Source of the DNA: Zhengitettix transpicula
Lineage: Eukaryota > Arthropoda > Insecta > Orthoptera > Tetrigidae
Direction: 5' to 3'
NCBI GenBank assembly: GCA_037074705.1
Contig: CM073591.1
Coordinates: 79,714,532-79,778,531, forward strand
DNA: 64,000 nt
The notes under the pieces are model-generated. The model did not search any database, had not been told where the DNA came from, and was given only the letters and a program-made list of their open reading frames with translations. The translations under genes were made by a program, and so were the position numbers. Within the stretch, counting starts at the first letter, position 1; the number at the start of each line of letters is the position of its first letter. Of the stretch, positions 44,434 through 56,690 are shown piece after piece.

Positions 44434-47400
44434 TGTATTATTTTTCATGAAATTTCAGGGTATTATAAAGCCCATATAAAATCGCTCAGGAACACGTTGT
44501 AATGGACACTCAAACTATATAATTTAAGGGTTTGAAAATATTATATTTATAAAAATTTACTGTTAGATCTATTTAGAATAATTACAACTATTGGCATAAG
44601 ACGAAAAAGGTCAGATAATACCAAATTTGGTACGAAATCATATTTTTCGTTCTGATCGGATGGATAAGTAGTAAAGGGGTGTTCAACAGATGTCGAATAT
44701 AATAAGTGGTTTACAAGAGTATAAGATGATATACTAAACACACAAGTGCTTAACTTATGTTTACACATTGTAATACAAATTTACACACGATAATACATTT
44801 ATCATAACATAATTTGCTGTAATCGGGCGATGATAAAACTATATGATCGATTTCTCTTTCATTTTAACGTACAACATGAATCTAAAATAAATTTATCTGA
44901 CAAAAACGCCATTTTAAAACCAATATATTATTCTACTTGTACGTTTTACTATTTAATCTACGCAAAAATCTTGAGTATAACTACGTAAGTCAATTACACC
45001 AGCTGCGGTTGGTTTGGAACCAATTAACTTTGTGTTTTATGTGTAACAGGCCCATATTGTATTTAATATATATTATCAAATAATTATGTTTCCTAAATTA
45101 AATTGTTCAAATTTCTCAGGTATAGCTGAATTATTAGTAATGCCCAGGCTAAATGCTTGAATAATATTTTTCAGCGATTAAGAAAAATGTGAGACATTTT
45201 CGCAATAAACCGTGTTTCTTGCGTACCCAGAAATAACCAACAATATTCAAGGTAAAATATAATTAATCATCAAACAGGGTGTAAGGGGAGTGACAACCAA
45301 TGAAACCCAAATACCTTGTTTGCATCATTAGTTGCATCGCGGGGTTGCATCAAGAGGGGCAAGAATTTTACAACCCCAACACAAACAATTGCATTAATTT
45401 TTAATTTACTTAACAAACACTGAAGCAATTTAACCAGTATTTAGACCGGTTTAAAAGGGTATAATTTCATTATTCGTTTGAGTAGAGGCTAACTCGATGA
45501 GGCCAGTTTTGCTAAGCTTTAATAGAGAATTTACAAAGCAAAAAAGTTTATAACCAACAATAAATGACTAAATAATGTGAGATTCTACATGAAAAATTAA
45601 TAATTTTATTTTATTAACATATATAGTCCAATTATCACACTATAAAGTTTATTTATCTGAGCGGTGGTCTGTACTTGTTTTACAGTACAATGAAAAAGCA
45701 TTTCGTTCCATAAAATTCGTACAAAACATGTTGGATCACAGAAATAATTTCAGGGTGTATAATTTTTACGCAGAAATACCATCCCCACGGATACAATTAT
45801 TCATTGTTAAAAGTTGATTATAATAGTTAAGAAAACTTTAAAATCCTGTAAAAAAATTTCAGTGGTGTAGTTAATTGTCCTTCTTCCATGTTCAGTAACA
45901 CAATGTATTTTGATCTTCTTAACTTTTCATTGAATTTATTTTGGTAATTTGATAGAACCTAATATAACATAAATGTTAGTTTTCGGGTAAAATTAATAAC
46001 CTATCTTTTGTTACAATGTTGTTTTTGTGAAACATTTAGACTGTATCACTGCAAATTGAATTCACCAATTTAGGAGAGCATTGTTGCTGGATATTCATTG
46101 TTTTCATGGTAATCGCCGACCTCTATTGTATTGCGTGGGTCAAAAGCCGAGGTAGGCTATAGTCAGATTAAAAGAATGTGTGGGGCTATCAGCTTCTATT
46201 TGTAACTTCATTGTGATGATTACAAAACAGTTGAACCTCCAATTTGTTGCTCTGTGGCTTACTCAAAACAGGTTCCTTCCAATTCAGTGTAACTCTCTTA
46301 ACCTACTGTGATTTAAACAAACTGATGCGATGTATATACTACTAATACTATAATAATATTCCGTAATTTTAAATTTCAAGAATTTCAGTAGTATTAAAAT
46401 ATGATTTTCCCGATTTCATCTTTCCCACATCGAATCATGAATGTTCAATTAAATGTAGAAATTGAAACTAGTACTTAATTTAAATGATTAGTAAAACTTT
46501 ATTCCCAAAATTATTCTATTAACACGAACCAAAAAGAACCTATTTCCAATTTAATTTCCTTTCTAATTGAAATGACTAAATATACAATTAAATATAATTT
46601 TTACAGAACCGTATGACTTAAACATAAATTGTTGATCGTCATTTTAGTATGTTTAGGGAAATATTAATTTTGTATTTACTAATTTCGATAAATTCTTTAA
46701 TTAGAAAAATAATTATGTTTTTCCCGCAAACAAATTAACGTAATCGTATGGAATTACTTTTCAAAGAATCTAGTATAATATAATAATAGCATTATTTGTT
46801 ACTAATTCAAAGTTTTCAGGTTATTTTTCAATCCACGAGTTTATTTATAATATTTTTATAACTTATATTATGCTTAAAAACTAAATTAACCGAATTTTTT
46901 ACAGTGATTTATAACTAAATTTGTATAACTGTACCCCCAAATTTGAAATTATTAATTTGAATACTATTTTTTGAAGCTGTCATAACAGTGTGTTAAATAG
47001 AAATTCATAACTTGTTTTACCGTCGGTGATGGTAAACGGTAATGTCGATTTAAATAATATCAATCGGGTTTCGAATATTAAGAAAGTTCGGTGATGCGTA
47101 TTATCTATTTATTTCCTAAAACTCAAGATAAAGAGAATTAATAATTGTGCAGAATGAAAGGTTTTATTTGAAGCCTTTAACTACATATATACAAAAAGTT
47201 TATATATACAATATTCATAAAAGCCGTAAAACTATAATACTTCTATAAACTATAACGGTTACACAAAGAATAAAATATTAAATTACGGAAGAGGAGTAAA
47301 TCGCTCATATCAAAATTTATGAGGTAAATTGCTGTTATTTTTCAGTTTGCTGTAAATTAATTCTGTCAATAATGATTATTTTATTTTTTACTAATTTTAC

Positions 47401-49100
47401 TAATAATATTTCGTAAGCGTGATAATAGTTGTCTATGTATGAAATACATAACAATTATTTCTAAATAAATGTGACATTATGTTCTATGAATCTGTGCAAT
47501 AAAATATAAAACATAACGGAAACCACATTGTAAACAATTCAGTTGACCGAATTAAGAATAATTTAAAAGAAAATGAAAAATTTTATATATATGTTAAAAT
47601 ATCTGCGTAATAAAAACTCACAAAATTGATCAGTTGAAATAAAATTTAGAAAGATTCTTAAATTTAAACGGTTTTTAAAATGCTAACTGAAAGATAAATA
47701 TAGAACATTACCTTGTATTTATACTTTCGAATATAATTTTCACAAAAGTCTTTCAATAGTAGGCCTATTATTAAGCATAACATATTATTTAAATGTCTAA
47801 TTTGACTTATTTTAATATTAAGTTTTCTGGATTAATTAAAACATGAACTTGTTCTTTTAATGATAAACAACTTTTTTCTTAATTTTAAAATGGTACTGTA
47901 GTTGATGATGTCATGAACCTTCGTTAGTGCTCGCTACGACGAAAAATTACGTTGAAACGCTTTGTCTAATTAGCCCAAGTTTGTAGTAAACATGTTAGAA
48001 CGCAATGAGATGGCCTCATTGAACTCCACCTGGACCCTGGAGATTTAGGTCAAGAGCTAATGAGAATTGCTGCTTGAAAAAATATCAGAAGGCATTCTCG
48101 TTCAACCAAACTATAATCTACTCAATGTCTATTCGTATTCCCAGTAGCTAACAGAGGCAAAACACTAATCGACGTCGTGAGCAGAAACCTGCATTCTCGT
48201 CTGACGTTACGAATTTGTGATTTTGACAAGCATTTAAATAAAAGGATTATTTACGGGAAAAATTCTTCAATGCAATTAGTTATAATGGATCTGATTAATA
48301 TAATGTCTGATTATAATGGATATGATTAATATAATATATATAAAATTTAGAAATACGTGATTACTACAAGAATTTTTGTCTGTCTTACGTTATAATACTT
48401 ACGTTATTCCTCTATATTTGAATATCACTCACGATTGTAGAAATAGTCTACCTTCATGGAATAAATGTAAACTCCCCATACTTACCGTAATCATCGGTAG
48501 GTCTTGTTAGTATATAACTCTTCGAATTGTATACATTCGTGCTCGAAACTCGATGCAAATTACTCAATTTTGTAGTAAAAGAAAATCGGTTAGGAGGCAT
48601 GTATTCTTCGGGGTGATTGGAATAAATTTCGCCCAGTGAAAGGACGCAAATTGGGGAGCGAGTACATTAGTTCGGTGGAGCTTAATCAATAGGGTGTTAA
48701 AGAAAAATTCGAAGGGGTGAAGGCAATCGCATGCCGATCTCTGGTTAGAGCCGTTCAGGAATTCGGAGCGGTATGTTGGGACTCGTACAGGAACGTACAT
48801 TTCCAGGCATCGTATGGGAAAGAAAATCAGCTTGATGCTAAATTGTAGTTGGATGCGCCGCAAAAATTAGAATCTTTATCAGAAAGGAATAGAAATTACA
48901 AACATTACGCAATGTTTCAAACGTAATGGCATCAATCAGCCTTAACTTTCTAATCGATCCATATAATAATATAAAAAAAATACATTTAAAAAGAAAAAAA
49001 TACGTCTGATTGAAAATAATAAATATAGCCAATTCAGTCAAAAAAGTAATAATATAATCAAATAATATAATCAAAATATAAGCTTTTGAGTTTTGTCAAC
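44434..49100. other. Long AT-rich stretch, nothing firmly recognised
   Basis: No family repeat, SINE, LINE or RNA gene seen. Short frames at 44547-44768 and 48564-49074 (minus) show no domain. Slightly GC-richer patches at about 45280-45370, 46110-46290 and 48570-48850 have no identity I can support. This could be intron or intergenic DNA. Confidence 0.5.
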
Positions 49101-49160
49101 TGACAAGTGCAGTTGTGTCGCTCTAGACTCTTCTTCGCACCTGGCGAAAGAAACGTTGTG
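49101..49160 (+). ncRNA. Hammerhead-like hairpin plus GAAAC box
   Basis: Contains a perfect 5-bp hairpin TTCGC-acctg-GCGAA (49134-49148), one A, then GAAACGTTG (49150-49158), matching stem II plus box II plus the start of stem III of a hammerhead. The first core box is not clear: the nearest candidate, CTGACAA (49099-49105), is too far upstream. A decayed retroelement ribozyme is possible; a chance hairpin cannot be excluded. Confidence 0.25.
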
Positions 49161-49371
49161 TGGTATTTATATTATCACTTTTTTGTCTGAATTGGCTATC
49201 TTTCTTATTCAAAATACATTTAAATCATATAATTGTACGTAATGTGTGAACTTCTCAAAACAAAATAAGACGATTATATGATGTGATGATTTGTCTGTAC
49301 AACTGAGTGAGTGGTATCCGTAAGATAAATTGATACAAGTAGTTTAATATGTACAGATTTCGAAGGTAAGT

Positions 49372-49667
49372 CAAAATCTACTGTTCTCAATTGTCAATAT
49401 AGTCCCTCTGTTCTTATTTATGTTTATCCATCGTTCGCATTCCGAAGAAAAAAAAAGTTTTTGGATGTTCAATAAATTTACCACCACCTCCTTTACCTGT
49501 TGATCAGTAGAGAATTGTAAGATTCTTAAAACATATTCAAGCGGGCGAAACGTATGGTAATTGAACGGGGTGAAATGGGGACTGTTTTCAGGAGCTTTGA
49601 GCCAAATTTTTGAAAACTTAAGTGGTGGGTGCGGCGGTACGTCCTCATGAAGCCTCCAGACAATCAA
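49372..49667 (-). pseudogene. mariner-type transposase, C-terminal third
   Basis: A 98-codon minus-strand frame. LHEDVPPH aligns with the family's LHDNARPH, SPHFTPFNYHTFRPLE with SPDLAPCDYHLFGPLK, and FSTDQQVKEVVVNLLN with the helix FxTDxxVKxAVxxWLR. It then ends with FFSSECERWININKNRG in place of the FFxxGIxxLxxRWxKCI end. The third catalytic Asp (APCD) is Asn here and the second is Glu/shifted, so it is inactive even though the frame is open. The stretch between the two catalytic regions is shorter than the family's. A tRNA-like GGATTCGAAC (49670-49679, minus-strand B-box) abuts its 5' side, possibly a separate SINE scrap. Confidence 0.8.
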
Positions 49668-50260
49668 TGGATTCGAACTGAAGCCTTCAGCTTGTTATAA
49701 AGCAAATCACTGTAGCGGTTATAGTTCATTTGTTGATCCCTTTCCCGAGTAATGTTCCAGAATTTGTCCTTTGACGCTTAAATTTCTCTTTCGCTGGAGA
49801 TTCGGAGTGTTTCCATTCCTTTCTCTGACGTTTCATAACTGGTTTGTGATAGATTCAAGTTTAAAATAGTGATGATTCGTTTCAAAACAGTTTTAGCTTC
49901 GTCAGAAGATTCCCATACGATTGAGCTGGTTATTTTCAGTGAGTCGCTTAATCAAATTTTAGCATTTTACGGAACTATCACTAATGAGTAAATGGTTTTC
50001 ATCTTCTTCAGTAATCACTCGTCGGTTATTGAGATGTTGTCATAAGTAGTGGATGTGGCTGGACCACCTATTTTTTTCCTTTTTCATCACACGTGTTTGA
50101 CCACTTATATAATTTTTATTACTCTAAGCATCGATAATAAAAAGTCACGTTTGCTGAAAGTATCTTTTAAACAACAAAAGGACAGCGGCGCAGCCAAGTT
50201 AATTTCACCAACAGCTCAGACCGAACTATCGTGATAACAATGTACCCTGCGAAGTCAAAA

Positions 50261-50263
<3 letters not shown>
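49668..50263. other. Unrecognised stretch ahead of a microsatellite
   Basis: No coding homology. A possible tRNA-like scrap at 49670-49735 (minus) has a B-box-like TTCGAATCC but no convincing A-box, so it is not called as a SINE. Confidence 0.5.

Positions 50264-50299
<36 letters not shown>
50264..50299. repeat. (TA)n microsatellite
   Basis: Uninterrupted TA run of about 36 bp with no adjoining LTR end. Confidence 0.95.
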
Positions 50300-50303
<4 letters not shown>

Positions 50304-50592
50304 CATGTGTGAGTGTGAGCGCAGAAGCCTTACAGCAAATCTACCAGCAATTAGAACTAAAATGCATTTCTTCTTCATGTAACCACACATAAAATCCATT
50401 AGTTGTAAGTTGAGAGAAAGCGGTACGTCATTAGATGAAAGATAAAATTGATTAATTAAGAGCAGTGCAAACCATCAATAAGTAAAGTTTGTGACGGCCT
50501 TGTGTTCTATAGTGCAGTAATAAAAGAAAGGTAGGATTTCATTGACTTGTAAATGGGAATTGGATTTTTATTAAGTATATTGAATATACGCA

Positions 50593-50928
50593 AACGTCAG
50601 CGCATGTCACGTGTTTTCTAGGTCACTGCAACCTACATGTGACTTATACAAAATTTCCCTGACAGTCCACCATGTCCTTTACGACTGCCTAAAGCACGAC
50701 AGGATTAGAAAAGCCACAATTTATCAATGCATTTGTACCTCAGCAACTAAAATAAATAACCTTGTAAAATTTTGTAAGAAAACGGGCATTCCGAATGTTA
50801 TCTAATTAGACCATGAAGGTTAAGAATAATATGTAGATATAATAAGAATCATAGATATTAAATTCATGCAGTAGGTGTGGAAAGTTTCCAATTACTAATA
50901 TGTTGACGCGACTAAAAAATAAATAAAA
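50593..50928 (+). pseudogene. LINE ORF2 C-terminus and 3' UTR
   Basis: The frame reads SLQPTCDLYKISLTVHHVLY then DCLKHDRIR, the same Cys/His tail as the minus-strand copy at 9.7 kb, and ends INNLVKFCKKTGIPNVI with a stop near 50801. The 3' UTR contains AATATGTAGATAT, GCAGTAGGTGTGGAAAGT and TGTTGACGCGACTAAAAAAT, each with a counterpart at 9.5 kb, and terminates in an A/T-rich tail at about 50928. RNase H and everything upstream are missing, so this is a severely 5'-truncated insertion. The surviving tail is open apart from its own stop. Confidence 0.88.
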
Positions 50929-51659
50929 CAATCTAAGTTCCTGTCAAATAACTTTTCCTTTAAGCTGTTTTGTATGAATTTAGGAATATTATATTTTATT
51001 ATGAGTGATTCCGTCCCGGTCTGATACTACCACCGCCTGTCAGAAAAATCTATTGTAACAAAAGTCGGATGACATCTTACGAAGATTTCTTAAGGTACTG
51101 GATTATTGATGGTGCTTCACTGGCGTACAGGGACTGTGACTGTCTAGCATTGGACAGTGTCTGCTTAAGCTCCTTGCCTTGAGCGGGCAGCAAGTGTACG
51201 GCCCGGAATCCCAGGAGACAGGAAGACTCGGGATGCATCTTGTCAGATTGCGTTGTGGTCGTGAGATAGTCTCCTACGTCCCTCGGGGCAAGTTGCCGCA
51301 CGCGCCATTTGAGCGACAGAGGGGATTTTATTAAACCCGGATGTCGTACCAAAACGCACGAAGTCGTCTCTGTCTTTCTGCTTATCCCGCAGCATAATTA
51401 CTATAAAGTAATGAGACTATCTTGTAAACTGCGCATTGCCTTAATCCTCATAATTACTCTTAAATACTTAATTTAATTAAGTCAAAAATTCTTGTACATG
51501 TTTTTACGGTGCAGTTATACACGCGTGGTTGGTAACGAAACACTCGTTCGGGTAAACTCTAGGACTATCGTGCAGCTGAAGTTCCGTAACAAACGACAGA
51601 GGATTATTATGAAATGACCATGTAATGCATTATAAAATTTAACCCTTTAATTTTTAATA
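50929..51659. other. Unrecognised; GC-richer block with a 91-codon frame
   Basis: About 51080-51350 is clearly GC-richer than its flanks and is open for 91 codons on the minus strand (51352-51077: RQLAPRDVGDYLTTTTQSDK and so on). I do not recognise the product. It may be an exon scrap or unclassified repeat. Confidence 0.35.
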
Positions 51660-52022
51660 AGGCTACCTTCCGCTAACTTTCCACATCCCGCCTTTAAAAT
51701 CCCTTCCTATGCAATTAAAGGGGAGTTTCCACCACGCAGATTACCCTCATGTAGCCTGTTGCTCTAAAAGGGGAGGGGGGAATGTTGCGTCCGCACAGTA
51801 AACCCCTCCCATATCGGAAGGACGTGGGACAAGTACCAAGTACCCGACCTACCTGATGAAGGTTCTTCTAAGGTTCTGGCGAATTTCTGGGTAGTATCGT
51901 TAAAACTACAACCAGGAGGCTACCTTGCTCTTCCTTTTCTTATCCCCATTTCAGTCCCTTTCCTATGCTATAAGAATGGCCACTATGAGGAGTACCCTAC
52001 ATATAGCCTTTCTACACCTTCT
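51660..52022 (+). repeat. Family A dispersed repeat, two truncated pieces
   Basis: A 3' piece (51660-51765, ending TGTTGCTCTAAAA) followed by a truncated copy (about 51770-52022) ending GCCTTTCTACACCTTCTTCT. This repeats the two types of 3' end seen at 36.2-37.2 kb in the same order, so the tandem arrangement is a property of the family. Confidence 0.8.
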
Positions 52023-52025
52023 TCT

Positions 52026-52147
52026 TTGTATTAATAATAATAATATACTAATTATAATATATTAATATTATACAATATATAATAATATATTAATAATATA
52101 TTTTAATATATAATATTATATAATAATATATTAATAATATATTTTTA
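52026..52147. repeat. AT-only palindromic repeat
   Basis: Nearly pure A/T sequence built from TAATAATATATTAATAATATA-like words that are both tandem and self-complementary, so it could extrude a cruciform. It directly follows the family A end. Confidence 0.85.
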
Positions 52148-54437
52148 AATGTAATGAGTCAGTAGAATATAAAATTTTCTTCTTGACGGCATTCTTTTTA
52201 ATTTATTTTAAACTTATTTAACATAAATTCTCAAACTTTGATTTTTTGTGCAATAAATTACATATAGTAAAATGTAACTAATATCTGTATTATAATAAAT
52301 AAATTTAACAAGTTACATATAGAACCAATTTCAAACTATAAAGAAATTTTTAAATGTTCAGAAATTGAAATTAAAATAATTTTTATACTTAACAATATAT
52401 TAAATATCAATTTTGTGACGATTTATTTTGTAAATAATTTATGTTGACAACTAAATTCGATATATTGACTCAAGGTTCTGTATGAAAATAGTGTCACAAT
52501 GATTGATGATAATGATTAGCATAATTTTCAAGTACACTACTAATATAAATAGAGTGGTACTTCTTCTATCACTTAATTTTGTCTTATATGACTTCTTTTT
52601 ATCTAAATAGTATTATATATATTTTTTAAAATTTATTATTTACAAGTGCAAAAAAATGTTGGGAGAAAATGTGTCGGTATGCATTTCGATCACAATATTT
52701 GATAGAAATACGTTTCAATGGACCACTTAAAAATAATAAAACTATATTGCCAAGCGTAATAATTTGTAGTAGTGTTAGAATGCGCAATAAATATTCATAA
52801 AAAAAGAGGGGTTACTTTCGAGAATTTTTTTTATGAACATAGAGAATAAAACACTCTCAACCATATGTAGCCATTGCATTCTCATAAGTTAGCATGCATT
52901 TGGAGGGTTTATATAGTGAGAAAAAAATAATGTCGAGAAGAATCGACGATGTTATCAAAGAACACGTTTCAAACAAAAACACCTGTTTTTAAAAACGTCA
53001 TTTTCAGCAAAAAATTAATGTATATTAAATATAAAACTTGTGACCCCTCGAATTAGTTTTCATCAATATAAAATAATATTTTTTTATAATACTGATATAT
53101 AACTTGTAATAATAATAACCTATTAGGTATTCGAGTTGTTAATAAATATTTCACATTCATCAGGGAAAGAATATTTTAAATTCAACTCGTACGATAAATA
53201 TATACATGTTATCGTGTCAACTATGTACGAATGAAAAGTTGCTGAAACATTTCTTCATAAGTAAAAGTTATATTGTTACCAATATCTAGTATCGTGTCAT
53301 GGAACTCACGTGACTAGCGTGTTAATAATACTAATAATTTTACTTACTGTGAGACAAATACATTTGTTTTTAAACTATTTTAAATCAAGAGTAAAAGAAA
53401 ACACAATGTATTAAATACGTGTATGACTGATTGTAAAAAATGTTCGGCTTCAAATCTTACAAAACTCATTCTTGTAGGAAACGTTTTAAATTGATTAGTT
53501 TTGTCATAGTAAAGGAAATTGCACTTTATCTAACAAGTGCAGGACAAATTATTTTCAGAGTACATTATCATATATTTAAAGTTTTAGAGAAATATTAATC
53601 GATTACAAACAGGTTTTTGAAATGGCTTAACCATGAAGTGACTTTAACATATTTTTGAAATTAATTTCGTCTCGGACAGGCTGAATTAGTTTAAAATGTC
53701 AACGAAATTGGAGATCTGTGTACACAAGCTGGAATGGATTTTAACGTGACGCATGGTCCACACTTAACATTGGTGTAAACATAGTGGCGCTGCATAAATT
53801 ACCGAAGAGTCTGTAAATATCAAATTTACATTCTCATTGTTCATCATTAACGTAAGCCATTACCGAGGCCTATCAATCGATATCACAGCACTCTACTTCT
53901 AAAGCACTTGCCTAATTTTCAGTAATGAGATCTTCTGATAATAAATGTCGCGTTAATTAAAGAGAGCCATAATTCCAAATTAATTTTCAATGTTCACTAT
54001 TCAAATACGCTTTTTCCTCACACTGTTCAACCACAAATATTAAGAAATGTCTCTCAAGAGAATTATTGTTACTTTCCATATTACGTAAATACGATTACGA
54101 CAAAGACTTGTCTATTGTATTCTGAGCAGCTATTGAAATTATATTTCGATTAATATCGAAACGTAAATCAAATATTAGGTTTCAAATAGGAGAATTTACT
54201 CACTTCATTTGCATGAATTTTAGCACCAAAATAAATTTTATATCTTATTAATGTACGCAAAGGATTTGATTTTCGTGGTTTTATTCTTATGTAGAAAATA
54301 TCATAAGTATTTTGTTTATCAATATAAATATATTTTCATTTCCCATATGGAAGGGTAAATATTCTAATACAGTTATTTTTATAGATATTTTTGTAAACAT
54401 ACTTACTGCTCAACGTGAGGCTTCAATCCACGACTCT
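52148..54437. other. AT-rich stretch, nothing firmly recognised
   Basis: No coding homology. On the minus strand near 53142-53163, CCTGATGAATGTGAAATATT has an exact CTGATGA box followed closely by GAAA, another possible hammerhead scrap with stem II lost. Confidence 0.5.
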
Positions 54438-54700
54438 GAAATTAAAAGTCTGTAGTAATTACGAGCCTATAAAATTATATTGTAGGTCCATACGTGAGTA
54501 AATATAATTGCCTTTCATATAATACTTTTATTTAGGTCCCATTGCATTAATAGAAAATATTTCTCAATATTTCTCAAATTAAATGTTTGTAGTAATTCCG
54601 AGTCTAGAAAATTATATTGAAGGTCCGCGCGTGATTAAATATAATTACCTTTCATATTTAGGTCCCATTGCTTTAATAAAAAATATTTCTCAATATTTAG
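54438..54700 (+). repeat. Diverged tandem duplication, ~130-bp unit
   Basis: Copy 1 (54438-54571) and copy 2 (54577-54700) share AAATTAAAAGTCTGTAGTAATT-like starts, AAAATTATATTG, AGGTCC, CGTGA, AAATATAATT, CCTTTCATAT, TTTAGGTCCCATTG and AATATTTCTCAATATTT. The units differ by substitutions and a short indel. No coding potential; likely replication slippage or unequal exchange. Confidence 0.85.
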
Positions 54701-55276
54701 TATAGATGAAAGTATTTATATACCTGATATTCTAATATTCCTTGCATATAAAATTTCGAAATATAAATTATGATGATAGCAAATTTTCACATAAAATGGA
54801 AGACACATCGCTTTACTTTTGTGTAAATGTAACTTTGCTCAGGCGGCGTTTTTAAATTTCTAATTCAAAAATTTAATTGAGAAAGTCGAAGTTAATTCAG
54901 TACTGCTCGAATTTGAGCAGTATTTAACTTCGTAGAGAAGGATTGTCGAACCATTTTCTTCCGCACCTTCGTAGAAGTAAGAAACCATATTCGAATAGGC
55001 AAAGTTACCTTTCTAGAAATTCTGCACTGATGATACCACGTCTCCTTCCCGAATTAGATGGTATAACACGAGTTTAACAGGTAACTGTTTCAATCCTGAT
55101 TCAATTACCTGCTTTATGTTAAAGCAGGTGCGTTCAGTAATTCTTAATAAAATGAGTGAACATTTAATTGACCAAATCATCGATCGGAGAATCTTCTCTG
55201 AGAACGTGCAACATAATAACAGACGAATAATAGGACTCACTCAGTCTTCGACACTGAATTGTATGTAATTTTCGTA
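54701..55276. other. Unrecognised AT-rich stretch
   Basis: A 75-codon minus frame (55240-55013) has no family signature. Nothing else seen. Confidence 0.5.
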
Positions 55277-55310
55277 TTAACCCTCCTTTAGTCGTCCTGG
55301 AGCCAGGGGA
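55277..55310. mobile_element. Possible piggyBac-type terminus (single end)
   Basis: TTAA (55277-55280) is followed directly by CCCTCCTTTAGTCGTCCTGG. piggyBac elements insert at TTAA and their ends start CCC. GGAGCCAGGGGACCG (55299-55313) and the later GGTCCAGGAGACCG (55472-55485) look like sub-terminal repeats. No matching end (GGG before TTAA) was found and no transposase frame is visible, so this is a weak call. Confidence 0.25.
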
Positions 55311-56690
55311 CCGATGCAACTTAATCTTATCTTCGGAGACAGTTCAGATACAAGGGTCAACTTTTATGACATCTCAGAGGAATGTATTTACAATGATCTT
55401 CCAAGGCCACACTCCAAAAGCAACCGTAGTTTTTCGGGAAATGGCGTTTTAATAAGGAAGTAGTGACCTTCGGTCCAGGAGACCGCTCGTGTCAATAATT
55501 TTTCTAGTCATTGCAGTACGGAGTGATCATACACTTACCGTAAAAATCATTCAAAATTATTCAGTTTTGGTATCCAATATTTTTCTTTTGATACTTAAAT
55601 TTTATTTGTCATCAGTGGATTTTTATTACATAAATCCGTTAGATGGTATTTTATTTATTATCTTTATTATATATATTCTTAACGTATTCATTTCTTATTC
55701 ATATATATTTCCAGAGTTTTGACAACTGCGAAATTTAGATATCGCAATGTTCCGTCCAGGTATGGAATCCCATTATGTTCGTGTGAACAACTTAGGAGAT
55801 GTTTAATTGTCGAAACGCGGATCATGAGATCTAGATATGGTTTTCAAGTTTGTTGACAACGGTGTTGAAATACTTAGTGATGAATGTTAGGACGGTCCTT
55901 TGTCTTCAGCAGAAGAGATTTTGATAGGGTAGAAGAAAGAGAAAATATTGATCCTACGTTACTAATAGTAATAGTAACTCTGTTCGACTTCAGGTAAAGG
56001 TTTAAGGATCAGAGCTCAACACTAGAGTCCGAACACTCCTTAACGAAATAAACCTACTTGATTCAACTTAGTCCAGAGAGTCGGCTATCGATGCCTTCGC
56101 ATCTGACTGAAGTGTTTGGGTCTTGCTTAAAATTTGTAGGATTCGGGGTGAGACTGACAGGCTTTGTTTACTCAGCCCCTCTCTTAATCCTTTTTATGAA
56201 GACCATCAGAGTTTATACTGGAAACGTAGGATGATTATTTTCTGCTTCTTCCACTCTCTCGCAATCTCTTGTACTATAGACAAAGGAACACCCTCAATTC
56301 TTCAGAATTTATGAGATATTTGAGATTTTAACGAGACAGTTACAGTTAATGTCTCAAAGTGAAGCACTTGATCGTTTGTGCTGAATCAACTCCTGAATGC
56401 CGTTCGTTTCCTTGGCTGCCTTAGACCCAAATTTTTCTAACCATTTGTCTACATTATTGTAAATTTTGTATGTTTTTGCTTGTAATATTTCAAATTATCG
56501 TTTCAGTTTTTACTGCGTAATATATTACTAATGCTTTATTTTGATTTCTTGCCCATATCCGCTGTTGCGGTTGATGCCTAGGAAAATTTCTTGTGTTCTC
56601 ACAGTTGCGATTATATATTAAAAACACGGTTCCCTTAAATTCTATTTGTTATGAGACGAGAAGTTTTAGTTTGGTAAAGAAGCCGCAGCC
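55311..56690. other. Unrecognised stretch
   Basis: No family repeat or RNA gene seen. Short frames at 55489-55722 (hydrophobic, AT-driven) and 56123-56314 have no domain. Confidence 0.5.

Noticed and set aside
44434..45700. LTR starting TGTATTATTT after the long (TA)n
   Set aside because: No CA end followed by ATAT was found within a plausible distance.
49670..49735. tRNA-derived SINE on the minus strand
   Set aside because: Only a B-box-like TTCGAATCC is visible; no acceptable A-box or stems.
51077..51352. Immunoglobulin-like domain in the minus frame (LAPRDVGDY)
   Set aside because: The D-x-G-x-Y resemblance is not followed by Cys and no second cysteine or Trp pattern fits.
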